This document shows, piece after piece, positions 1 to 9,500 of a DNA stretch of 39,688 nucleotides; within the stretch, counting starts at the first letter, position 1; every line of letters starts with the position of its first letter. The notes below the pieces were generated by a model. It did not search any database, had not been told where the DNA came from, and was given only the letters and a program-made list of their open reading frames with translations. The stretch lies in NCBI GenBank assembly GCA_902790405.1, contig CADARW010000004.1, forward strand, positions 1 through 39,688, given 5' to 3'. A program made the position numbers and the translations under genes. Source of the DNA: an uncultured Bacteroidia bacterium (GTDB taxonomy: Bacteria; Bacteroidota; Bacteroidia; Bacteroidales; ML635J-15).

Positions 1-157
1 TACAATATTTTCTATCTGTGCATTTCCATTGCCCAATAAAACATTCAGTCATATTTTCAATATTTGGTTCGTTTGCTGCATACTTTTTTTCACAGCCACA
101 TAACGCCATCACCCCCATCATCCCGATGAGTAGTAATATAAGAATTTTTCTTTTCAT
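1..157 (-). CDS. Lipoprotein N-terminus, truncated by the window edge
   Basis: Reading leftward from an ATG at 155-157 gives an open frame of 52 codons that runs off the window. The protein begins MKRKILILLLIGMMG, a basic and then hydrophobic signal, followed by a lipobox-like LCGC at residues 19-22, so Cys22 would be the lipidated residue. The rest (KKYAANEPNIENMTECFIGQWKCTDRKY) resembles the start of small lipocalin-like Bacteroidetes lipoproteins, in which a FIGxWK segment opens the beta barrel. That resemblance is inference from about 25 residues. The signal peptide and lipobox are seen directly. Confidence 0.7.
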   Translation of the reverse strand, partial: MKRKILILLLIGMMGVMALCGCEKKYAANEPNIENMTECFIGQWKCTDRKYC

Positions 158-516
158 TGTTTATTAATTTTATCATTTTAGGGATTGTTACCACTTTTAA
201 TTTCGTACATTGCATAATCCCTCTACCCGCAAAGTACAAAACACTTTACAAAAACTCCTTTCTGGTATTAAGTTAATAATATGCCTTATTCCTCTATATC
301 ATCATTAATTGACGACAAAGTTACCAATTCTATCGCCAACGGGACAAAAGTAATACATTTTTCACAATCCACAAATAAATATGATATTTTTTTTAAGAAA
401 TTTTTCATGGGTCACTAGTGATGCAATAAATATTCGCATAGAAAACTAGAATATTACAGTTAGCAGGGGAAATATGGCTATGTTGTTATTATTGATAAAA
501 TATCCTTATACTCTAG

Positions 517-541
517 CCTTCGGGAGTACAAATCCCGAAGG
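517..541. repeat. Perfect 9-bp hairpin in the spacer
   Basis: CCTTCGGGA at 517-525 is exactly complementary to TCCCGAAGG at 533-541, with a 7-nt loop. There is no T-tract directly after it on either strand, so it is not a standard intrinsic terminator. It lies about 100 bp upstream of the predicted transcription start of the decarboxylase gene, hence outside its predicted leader. Confidence 0.6.
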
Positions 542-601
542 ACAGTTTGGTGCTTTTTGTTTGCATCGTAAAATGAAGATTCGATTTTTTCAAAATTCCT
601 C

Positions 602-632
602 TTTGCTGTATAAACTAAATCACTTACATTTG
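602..632 (+). promoter_or_regulatory. Bacteroidetes-type promoter of the decarboxylase gene
   Basis: TTTG at 602-605 and TACATTTG at 625-632 match the Bacteroidetes sigma-ABfr -33 (TTTG) and -7 (TAnnTTTG) elements, separated by 19 nt, the usual spacing. Transcription would start near 639, about 40 nt before the ATG at 680. Confidence 0.7.
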
Positions 633-679
633 CCGCCAGTTTTGCAATGTAGTTAATTTAGATTTTGATTTTTTGAGAA

Positions 680-1999
680 ATGAAAGTTAAGTATCAGGAT
701 TTGATTGAACAGTCGTTCGACTTTCCAACTGAGGAATTTGAAGTAGAAGAAGGCGAACTTCTTTACTACGACATCCCACTTATGGACTTGGTAAAGCAGT
801 ACGGAACACCATTGAAATTCACCTACTTGCCAAAGATAACTGAGAATATCCAGAAGGCAAGAGTGTGGTTCAATGTGGCAATTACAAAGGCCGACTACCA
901 AGGCAAGTACGTCCAGTGCTATTGCACTAAAAGCTCTCACTTCCAGTTTGTAATGGAGGAAGTGCTGAAAAACAATGTGCAGTTGGAAACCAGTTCCAGT
1001 TTCGACATCGACCTTATCCGCGCACTGAAGGAGCAGAATCTTGTTGACGAAAGCCTGCATGTTGTGTGCAACGGATTCAAGATCCCTGCATACATCGAGA
1101 ACATTGCCCGACTTATGAACGAAGGCTTCAAGAATGTTATTCCAATTCTCGACAACCCAAACGAACTGAAAGGTTTGCTTGAAAATGTGGAAGGCGACTT
1201 CAATGTAGGAATACGTATAGCTGCCGAAGAGGAACCTAAGTTCGAGTTCTATACTTCGCGACTTGGAATAGGTTACAAAAACATTATGCAGTTCTATCAG
1301 GAAGCCATCGAAAACAATCCGAGAGTGAAGTTGAAGATGTTGCATTTCTTCATCAATACAGGAATCAAGGATACTGCTTACTACTGGAACGAACTTAACA
1401 AGTGTATCAACGTATATTGCGAGCTGAAGAAGATTTGTCCCGACCTTGACTCGCTTGACATAGGCGGTGGTTTCCCGATAAAGAACAGCCTAAACTTCGA
1501 CTATGACTATGAATATATGGCCGAGGAGATTGTAAACCAGATAAAGATGATTTGTACTGCGGCAAAAGTACCAGAACCAGACATCTACACCGAGTTTGGT
1601 TCGTTTACCGTTGGCGAAAGTGGTGGCGCAATATATTCGGTAGTTGACCAGAAGCAGCAGAACGACCGTGAAAAGTGGAATATGATTGACTCGTCGTTCA
1701 TAACCACTTTGCCCGACTCGTGGGCTATCAACAAGAGGTTTGTATACTACAACTCCGAACAGCATGTCAACGCAATTTACTTGCCCGAATTCGACCCCAA
1801 CGAAACTCTTTACATAGGTTTCTTCAACACAGGAGCATATCAGGAGGCAATAGGCGGTTTTGGTGGCATACAGCACTGCTTGATTCCAGCACCTAAGCAT
1901 GTCCTAATCAACCGTGACGAAGATGGCAAGATTACAACAAGGCTATACTCTAAGGAGCAGAGCTACAAGTCGATGCTGAAAACTTTGGGGTATTATTAG
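680..1999 (+). CDS. Arginine-decarboxylase-like PLP enzyme (fold type III)
   Basis: A 439-residue protein of the alanine-racemase/ornithine-decarboxylase fold. It resembles the short (about 440-465 aa) arginine decarboxylases of Flavobacteriia and other Bacteroidetes that make agmatine for polyamine synthesis. Visible elements: probable PLP lysine Lys84 in CTKSSHF; the glycine-rich phosphate-binding loop GGGFP at about 262-266; an acidic PLP-contact segment TEFGSF near 304; and a C-terminal GFFNTGAYQEA segment where the family has its active-site Tyr. The classical CxD substrate motif of ornithine and diaminopimelate decarboxylases is absent (the equivalent region reads PEFDPNETLY). It is much shorter than enterobacterial SpeA (about 630-660 aa). 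A single-gene unit: promoter at 602-632, terminator at 2025-2062. Substrate assignment is by family resemblance only; carboxynorspermidine decarboxylase is the main alternative. Confidence 0.8.
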   Translation: MKVKYQDLIEQSFDFPTEEFEVEEGELLYYDIPLMDLVKQYGTPLKFTYLPKITENIQKARVWFNVAITKADYQGKYVQCYCTKSSHFQFVMEEVLKNNVQLETSSSFDIDLIRALKEQNLVDESLHVVCNGFKIPAYIENIARLMNEGFKNVIPILDNPNELKGLLENVEGDFNVGIRIAAEEEPKFEFYTSRLGIGYKNIMQFYQEAIENNPRVKLKMLHFFINTGIKDTAYYWNELNKCINVYCELKKICPDLDSLDIGGGFPIKNSLNFDYDYEYMAEEIVNQIKMICTAAKVPEPDIYTEFGSFTVGESGGAIYSVVDQKQQNDREKWNMIDSSFITTLPDSWAINKRFVYYNSEQHVNAIYLPEFDPNETLYIGFFNTGAYQEAIGGFGGIQHCLIPAPKHVLINRDEDGKITTRLYSKEQSYKSMLKTLGYY

Positions 2000-2024
2000 G
2001 ATTAAGTTTTTATCCAAGATATTC

Positions 2025-2062
2025 AAAAGGGTTACCTTATTAGCATAAGGTTGCCCTTTTTT
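2025..2062. terminator. Bidirectional terminator shared by convergent genes
   Basis: AAAAGGG...ACCTTAT pairs with ATAAGGT...CCCTTTT around the loop TAGC (2041-2044), with two internal mismatches, and is followed by six T on the plus strand. It ends the decarboxylase transcript. Its right arm lies inside the last codons of the minus-strand PKD gene (stop at 2032-2034), whose transcript could end at the same hairpin (four T on that side). Confidence 0.8.
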
Positions 2063-5000
2063 GTTCTTATGCTGCCATCGAACATTTCGGCTTCTACATA
2101 ATATGAATAGGTGTCGTTGTTCTGTACCTTGCCGTTGAGTGTTCCGTCCCAGCCCGTATGCAGGTCGTCGGTGAAGAAAACTTCCTCGCCCCAGCGGTTG
2201 AATATGCGGAATTGTAGCAGCCGTTTGATTCCGAGTCCACGTGCATATACGATATTGTTGCCGTCGCCTTCGCTAAGCGGTGTGAATGCTCCTGGCACAT
2301 CAAGCGAGAAACGCATATCGACTTCAACATGTATATCGAACCTATCTTCGTGGCAGCCAAGCGAGTCGCTGAGCCATACTATGTAGTCGGTTGTTCTGAG
2401 TGGGAAGAAAAATATCGAATCGCATCCCGAAGAAACCACGTCGGTTTCTGGCGACCAGCGGCAGTTGATGTCTGCGTCGGCTAAAACTACCGCAACCATA
2501 GTGTCGCCTATGTTTATTGTTGCATATTCGGGATCGATGGAAGCTTCGAGCGAACTAATTACAGCAACACGAACCGAATCTTCGGCCCGGCACATCTTGT
2601 CGGTGAATAGTTCGACATGGTAAGTCGTAGTTTCGTCGGGTTTTACTGTTTGCCGTGGAGAATTGTCGTCGATTGGCGCTTCCCAATGGTAAGAATTTCC
2701 CCCCGAAACCATTATGTTAACCTCTTCACCGAAGCATATAACGGTATCGTTGCTTATCGAGGGGTGCGGACTAGGGAACAGCACATATTGGTGTGAAACG
2801 CTGTCGTGGCAATTGTGGTCGTTGGAGACTGCCAGCGAGACTATGAATGTTGAGTCTGCATTCGACGGGTTTGTCCAGAAAATTGGTATTTCATCGGACG
2901 ATTCACCAAACGGTCTGCCGTTAAGGAACCATTCCCATGCCGAGTTTTCCGACGACTGGTTGACAAGCATGGCATCCAAAGGTCCGCACAAGCCTTCTGT
3001 TATTTCGATTCCGTTGGCAAACAGACTAAAGCGTGCATCAACCTCGTAAACGTGTATCATTTCGGTAATGTCGATGTTGCATTCGCCACTTGCAATGCTG
3101 AGTACCACGGGGAAATAACCTGACTGCGGTACATAGTCGTATGTATGTGTTACCGACGGAGTAGTATAAATGTACCCGCCACCTACAACCCATTGGTACG
3201 ACAGAACATTCTGTGCGTTAAGCATGCGGAATGTAACATCGTCGCCAGCGCAGATTGCAGTGTCGCTGATGCTGATTTCGGCATACGGGCCGCTGACATT
3301 GACGCTAGTATTTTTTATCTGTCGACATCCTGCAGGGGTGGTCGCTTCAAATGTTATGAAGTAGGTTCCGGGATTATTGTACAGATATTCGGGATTTTCG
3401 ACATATAGGTTATCGCCATTTCCCATATTCCAATGGAACGAAGGCTGTGTGCCGTCGGGAAGGGCTATGGTTGTAACATTGAAGATGGGTTGTGCCGGAT
3501 AGCAGTTGAATATCTGGTTTTGAGGCGTTAGTTCGGTTTCGAGGCTTTCGACCCACACTCCGTCGGGGAAATCTATGGAATCGGTGCAGCCGACACCACC
3601 TGTAACCTTGAGTGAGAACGGGTATCGTCCGGGAGTAGGGAAGTGGAGCGACAAAACTGAGCCAGCAACTCCCACCGAATATGCATCACCAAAATCCCAT
3701 TCATAGGTAAATTCTGGATTTACCACACTTGCCGAAAACATTACCATGCTGGTGTTGCAGACACTGTCGTCGAACTCAACGCCGAGCTCTGGTATAGCGA
3801 TTCCTTGAATGTGGTTGTTGAGGGTTTGCCTGTCGACGCAGCCATGTCGGGTTGTCACCATATATGATATGTTTTCGTAGCCGACCTCGGTGAATTCGTG
3901 TTGTACAGTAATTCCGTGCACTACATTGCCGTCGCCAAGGTCCCATTGCACATCGGCTATTGGGTCGTTGGTGTTTGTGAGTATGCATTCGAATTCTATA
4001 TTTGTTGGCACACATGCTACTGTGGCTTGCGGTGTTATTGTCGATGTCGGGTCCACTACATAAATGGGTTTAGTGTAAATGGAGATACAACCGTCGGCTT
4101 GCCTTAGGTATACGGTTACAATGCGGTCTCCGGCATCGTGAAACCTATGGGGATGAGATTGGTTGTTTCCTATGCTGAACCATTCCAGATTTTCGACTGG
4201 AACATCGTTCACTCCCCAGTTGTAGGCAATATCTACAAATTCAGGAGCTGCATATGTTATTTCAACTGACGAGAATTTATCGGTGCATACTGTGTCGGGG
4301 GAAATATACCACTCGAATGGAAGCATGTTGATTTCGCTTTCGAGAGAATCGATGTATGTGCATCCTGAATTATCATTGTGACCAATAAGCTTACACACAT
4401 ACGAACCATAATCGGGATAAGTGTAATCCAAAACGGAGGATATTGCGTGAGGAATATATGTAAGAGTATCACCGGTGTCAATGTTGGTAACAATCCATTC
4501 CCAGTACTGGGCACCACGATTGTCATCGATTGTGTATCTGAAGTCGAATGGAGCAGAACAATGCGAAAACTGATTGAAATGCATTATCGGTGGCTGTACA
4601 TATACGCTGTCCCACCAATATGGTCCAGAGAAGCATGACATATATGTAGTAGTTATGCCAATGTAGTTCCATCCGGTATCTGTTTCAAATGTCATTGGAT
4701 TGTACTGGTTACTTGCGTCACCTCCGCCACTATTGCCATTTGCAATTATTGTGAATGAAAAGCCTATAGTGTCGGAACTTTCATACATAGAATTGTAGAA
4801 ATAGTATGTGTCCTGCGGACATACGGTATCCTTGTTTATCGGATTGCCCATGTTGTCGTAAACTCCGAAGTCTTCGGGTGGAATTTCTATTCCTATTTCA
4901 ATCCAGTGGCATAAGTCGGAGAAATAGCTATGAAGGTTTTGTGTGTCGGTGCACCCCGAGGTGTCAACAATCGAAAGTGTAGGTTGGTATATGCCTTGTT

Positions 5001-6510
5001 CGGAGTATGTATGTGATATTACGCCATTTGTTGTATGTGCTGTTGTCCCGTCGCCGAAATCCCAGTAGTAGTCGACAATGGCTTGACCTGAAGTGTATGA
5101 ATAATGGTGCTGGAATTCTATTGTTGTTGGGACGCATCCTCCGCATCTGTCCGATTCGAGGTTTGCCTCAGGGTGGTTTACAATTATAGGAACGCCTTCG
5201 AAAGTGTCGTGGCAGCCAGCACTCGTGTAGGCAGTCATTGATGTGTGGTAAACCCCATTGTAGTTGTATGTGAATTCTGGATTCTCTCCGGACACTAGCA
5301 ACCCAGTTGTCCCGTCGTAATTTGCCATATTGTAAACAAATGATATGGCATCGCCGGTAGATGTGTTTGTAAAGTGGACTGTAAATGGGTAGTCGCAGGA
5401 GAAGGTGCTGTCGATAACATACGATGCTTTTACTTCCTCAACTCTCACTTGGAATGATGTTGATTGTTCGCATGGTCCGCCGGGGTCGACGGTAAAAGTA
5501 ACCGTGTATGTCCCAGCGGTTGTATATGCGTGGTATGCCGTCGCATCGCGTGATATTGGACTTCCGTCACCGAAGTTCCATTGGCAGTTGGTGCGCGGAG
5601 GCATAAGGCTGCGGAAGGTGTTCGACGAGTTTTTGCATACGACAGATGGTGCATTGTAGCGCGGAACTATTGCGGCAATCGAGATCATGTCGGGGTAGGT
5701 TGCCGAGGCCGAGCATCCGTAGCTGTCGGTTGCCGTTACGCTTACGTCGAAATGTCCGTACGAATTGTAAACGTGTCCAAGGTTCTCGCCTACGCCGGTT
5801 TGTCCGTCACCGAAATTCCACGAAAGCGTGTATGCAGGCGATACATTGGGAGCAGTTGTTACATGTGAGAGGAATGGTACTTCGAGCGGAGGCTGGCACC
5901 ACTGGTCTACTTCTGTTTCTATCGATACAGTTGGCGTTGACGAAACGTTTACAATTTGCGCATAGTGTTCGCCTATGCAGCTGTTGCCGTCGGTAACACG
6001 GAGCGAGACCGTGAGAATACCCGAATTCAAGTAGGTGTGCGAGGCGTTTTGTTCTGTCGAGGTAGTTCCGTCGCCCCAGTACCACAGCCAGCTTGTACTT
6101 GGCGCGTCGCCGATAGTTGATTGGTCGCTCATCGTCACATCGAAAGGCGTGCAGCCGGTGCGTATGGTTTCGTCGAAACGTGCCTCTGGTGACTGGAAAA
6201 TCACAACTTCGTGGCTGTCGGTGGCAGTCTGTCCGTCGCTTGTGACGGTTACCGACAAGGTGTAAGTCCCTCCGTTGATGTACGAAAATGTCGGCGATGA
6301 AAGCAACGAAACATCGCCGTTGCCCGATGTCCACGAGTACGATACGTTGCCGCTTGCTCCCGTTACGTTGCATCCGAACCGTAGGTTCTGTGGCGAACAT
6401 CCGCTGAACGAATCGCCGGTAATGGTTACGGAAAGCTGCGACTTTGCGGCAAATGCCGTAAGCAAAATAGCTGCAACTAATATGTATCGTTTTATCTTCA
6501 TTCGTGTCAT
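2032..6510 (-). CDS. Giant PKD-repeat surface protein with T9SS type B CTD (copy 2)
   Basis: A 1492-residue secreted protein. Residues 1-25 form a signal peptide ending near AAKSQ. About a dozen PKD/Ig-like modules follow, recognised by WxFGDG-type turns (WYWGDG, WNFGDG, WDFGDG, WDLGDG, WNMGNG) and by repeated endings of the form TDxxGC. Residues about 1399-1492 are a gliding-motility-type (type B, TIGR04131-like) C-terminal domain: FTPLSEGDGNN, FRIFNRWGEEVF, GWDGT, KKGNLMLIR. Such domains direct export by T9SS and usually work with a PorP/SprF partner, which is encoded divergently at 11101. The ATG at 6510 overlaps the stop of the upstream paralogue (ATGA), suggesting translational coupling. 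The ATG at 6501 aligns better with the paralogue's start and is equally possible. Probably an adhesin or surface filament; the ligand is unknown. Confidence 0.9.
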   Translation of the reverse strand: MTRMKIKRYILVAAILLTAFAAKSQLSVTITGDSFSGCSPQNLRFGCNVTGASGNVSYSWTSGNGDVSLLSSPTFSYINGGTYTLSVTVTSDGQTATDSHEVVIFQSPEARFDETIRTGCTPFDVTMSDQSTIGDAPSTSWLWYWGDGTTSTEQNASHTYLNSGILTVSLRVTDGNSCIGEHYAQIVNVSSTPTVSIETEVDQWCQPPLEVPFLSHVTTAPNVSPAYTLSWNFGDGQTGVGENLGHVYNSYGHFDVSVTATDSYGCSASATYPDMISIAAIVPRYNAPSVVCKNSSNTFRSLMPPRTNCQWNFGDGSPISRDATAYHAYTTAGTYTVTFTVDPGGPCEQSTSFQVRVEEVKASYVIDSTFSCDYPFTVHFTNTSTGDAISFVYNMANYDGTTGLLVSGENPEFTYNYNGVYHTSMTAYTSAGCHDTFEGVPIIVNHPEANLESDRCGGCVPTTIEFQHHYSYTSGQAIVDYYWDFGDGTTAHTTNGVISHTYSEQGIYQPTLSIVDTSGCTDTQNLHSYFSDLCHWIEIGIEIPPEDFGVYDNMGNPINKDTVCPQDTYYFYNSMYESSDTIGFSFTIIANGNSGGGDASNQYNPMTFETDTGWNYIGITTTYMSCFSGPYWWDSVYVQPPIMHFNQFSHCSAPFDFRYTIDDNRGAQYWEWIVTNIDTGDTLTYIPHAISSVLDYTYPDYGSYVCKLIGHNDNSGCTYIDSLESEINMLPFEWYISPDTVCTDKFSSVEITYAAPEFVDIAYNWGVNDVPVENLEWFSIGNNQSHPHRFHDAGDRIVTVYLRQADGCISIYTKPIYVVDPTSTITPQATVACVPTNIEFECILTNTNDPIADVQWDLGDGNVVHGITVQHEFTEVGYENISYMVTTRHGCVDRQTLNNHIQGIAIPELGVEFDDSVCNTSMVMFSASVVNPEFTYEWDFGDAYSVGVAGSVLSLHFPTPGRYPFSLKVTGGVGCTDSIDFPDGVWVESLETELTPQNQIFNCYPAQPIFNVTTIALPDGTQPSFHWNMGNGDNLYVENPEYLYNNPGTYFITFEATTPAGCRQIKNTSVNVSGPYAEISISDTAICAGDDVTFRMLNAQNVLSYQWVVGGGYIYTTPSVTHTYDYVPQSGYFPVVLSIASGECNIDITEMIHVYEVDARFSLFANGIEITEGLCGPLDAMLVNQSSENSAWEWFLNGRPFGESSDEIPIFWTNPSNADSTFIVSLAVSNDHNCHDSVSHQYVLFPSPHPSISNDTVICFGEEVNIMVSGGNSYHWEAPIDDNSPRQTVKPDETTTYHVELFTDKMCRAEDSVRVAVISSLEASIDPEYATINIGDTMVAVVLADADINCRWSPETDVVSSGCDSIFFFPLRTTDYIVWLSDSLGCHEDRFDIHVEVDMRFSLDVPGAFTPLSEGDGNNIVYARGLGIKRLLQFRIFNRWGEEVFFTDDLHTGWDGTLNGKVQNNDTYSYYVEAEMFDGSIRTKKGNLMLIR

Positions 6511-9500
6511 TTCAAGAGTACAACATTCCCCTTTTTCGTCTTTATGCTTCCGTCAAACATTTCGGCCTCGACATAATACGAATATGTGTCCGAATTCTGT
6601 ACCTTCTCTCCAATTGTTCCGTCCCAGCCAGTGTGCAGGTCGTCGGTGAAGAATACCTCCTCGCCCCAACGGTTGAAAATACGGAACTGTCGAAGCCGCT
6701 TTATGCCAAGTCCTCGCACATACACCACATTGTTCCCGTCGCCAACGCTCGTAGGCGTAAACGCAGAGGGCACATCGAGCGTAAGCTTCATGTCTACTCC
6801 TACAAATATGTCGAAGCTGGTTTCGTAGCAGCCGAGAGTGTCCTTCAATACAAATACAAAATTAGTATTTTCTATAGGAAAAAGGTTAATTGTGTCACAA
6901 TTTTTTGCATAAGCATATTCTGCAGGCGAAATATAGCAGTCGATTGGCCACATGTCTGAAATCACCAAAGCAACAGCAGTGTCACCGATATTTATGTTAA
7001 ACGACTGCTCGCTGACTCCTGCGTCAAAATTTTCAAGCAGATCAACCATTATGGAGCTTGATGCCATGCACATTTTTTCATTAAACGCATAAACATGGTA
7101 GATGGTTGCCTCGTTGGGACTTACAATTTGATGTTGCGCACTATCGTTAATTGGAGGCAACCAATAGTACGAGTCGCCGCCGTAGACAGAAATATGAGCA
7201 TCTCCGCCTTTGCATATCAATGTGTCGCCGCTAGTGCGAATATCGGGAATACTATACACTATGTATTGGTGTGATATGCTGTCGGTGCATCCGAGCGAAT
7301 CGGTAACGGCAAGCGAGATAATATTAATAATGTCATTTGTAGTTGAAGTGTTTGTCCACGATATTGAATTGCTGTTGGGATATAAATCGCCATTAACATA
7401 CCATCTTTCTTCAGCAGCACTCGTCCCAAAGTATGTCAGTGAGCCATCCAATGGCGAACAAGAACCCTCTGTTATAGTATTTCCTGTCTTATCGACAAGA
7501 TTGAAATCTGCCATAATTCTGTAGACATACACTTGTTCGGTGAGCTCTACTGTGCAGTTCCCGTTTTGTAGCGAAAGAGTTATAGGAAAATAACCCGATT
7601 CGGGTGCATATCCATATTGATGGGTAAATTCTTGTGTGTAATAGTTGTATCCACCTCCTACTACCCATACAAAGTTCTCAACATCTACAGCATTAGCCAT
7701 TGCAAAATGCACTGTTCCTCCTGCGCAAATTGAGGTGTCGCTTATTAATATGTCGGCGGATGGACCTGAAATTTCAATAGTTTGTGAGTAAGATGATCTG
7801 CAGCCCCCGCTACTTATAATCTCAAGGTTTATGTCGTAGGTGCCTGGGGTCGTGTATAGATAGCGGGGGTTGTGTATGTGCAGTATGTTGCCGTTACCCA
7901 TGTCCCAGTTGTATTGCAGTGATGTGCCTGCTGGCTCTGTTTGCACCGATGTGTTAATTGTGGGACATACCGGATAGCAATTGTAAGCCAGGCTGTCGAG
8001 ATCGAAAGTTGCCGAAATTATTCCTTCAACTGCTATCGCATCCTCGTATGCGGCAGTGTCGCTGCATACGGTGATGCCGTTGCTGCGTATCGATGCTATG
8101 TGTGATATTGTGTAATATCCTGTTTGTGCATATTGGTGCGAAATATGGTTGTTGCTTCCTTCGGCTATTGTCCCGTCTCCAAAATTCCATTCGTGCCAAA
8201 TGCCATTAGCAGCATCCGACGTAAAAATCTGCTGGTTGCCGATGCAGATGTTGTAGTCGAAATCTATTTCGGCATTGGGAGTTTCGTAAACCTTTATTTT
8301 ATTGGGGAACGTTTTCGAAAACTGGCATCCGTGCATTGTCATTATGCTTATCGAAACATTGTATGAGCCTGCATTATTATATGTATGTTGTACAGATTCT
8401 CCTTGTCCGGTTTCGCTGCCATCACCGAAATTCCATGCTACAGAATAGAGCGAGTCGTTGGTTTCTGTTGTTACTCCGAAGTCGATGGTTGCAGGTGCGC
8501 ATTCCGCAATTGTGTTGTCTGGAGTTATGCTCGACTGAGGGTCGACAACATATACATGCTTTGTGAATGTATATATGCATCCGTCGATTAGGCGACCGTA
8601 TGCAACTACATCGTAGTCGCCCCCATGTTCGTAGAAATGGCGTGAACTGGTGACTCCGTTTATTTGAATCCATTCTAGTTCGTCTGTCGGTGTTCCGCTG
8701 TTTTCCCAGTCGAATGATACTTCGCTGAATCCTGGAGCACTTAAAACAACAGCGGTAAGTCTATTGGCAATACAGAGTGTGTCGGATGAAAGAGCCCATG
8801 TAAACGATGGCGGCATTATGTCGCAGTGCATTGTATATGAGTTTTCGCAGTCGGAATTGTCGTTATGTGCAGTAAACTTGCAGACGTAGTGTCCATATAC
8901 TTGGAACGAGAAAGCGATTGAATCGGCTGTAGAATGAGGGTCGAAAAATAGTGAGTCGCCTCTTTCCGTGTCGTATATTAGCCATTCCCAATACTCTGCG
9001 CCAAGATTTTCGACTACCTTGAACGAATAATCGAATGGAGTGGCACAATTGGAGTATGATGCCACGTGTGCAATTGGCGGTTTTATGTAAAGGCTGTCCC
9101 ATGGCGTTACATCCGATCTGCAATTCTGGTATTCAACAACAAACCCTATTTTGTTCCATCCTGTGTCGACAGCAAAAGAATATGGCTTGTATGTATTATT
9201 AGAATTTACTTCCCAGTGTTTGTTGGCTGTGCTTATGTCGAAGTAAAAGGCGTATTGATTGGCGTTCCCTGCCATTGAATTATATAGGTACACTTCGTCG
9301 CGTGGGCATAGAGTGTCGCCAGGTATAAAGTTGTGCATGGCGTCGGTCACTCCGAAGTTTTCGGGCGAGACTTGTAGCCCTGTCCTTATTCCGTAAGGTC
9401 TTTCTTGCAGTGCACTTGTGAATGTACATCCCGAAGTGTCGGTAATTGTGAGTGTGGGTGAAAAGGTACCAACTTCGGAATATGTATGGCTTACCGAATA

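Larger units (their letters stand above)
158..679. other. 520-bp spacer between divergent genes
   Basis: AT-rich spacer between the lipoprotein start (minus) and the decarboxylase gene (plus). It holds a perfect 9-bp inverted repeat at 517-541 and a good Bacteroidetes promoter at 602-632. A 60-codon frame at 474-656 runs through the hairpin and the promoter, has no recognisable features and is not called. I see no tRNA or convincing terminator here. Confidence 0.6.

Noticed and set aside
526..541. Possible tRNA T-arm in the hairpin at 517-541
   Set aside because: The loop GTACAAA lacks the TTC of the T-loop, and no acceptor, anticodon or D arm can be built around it.
474..656. 60-codon open frame before the decarboxylase gene
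   Set aside because: It runs through a hairpin and a good promoter, has unremarkable composition and no recognisable signal or domain.
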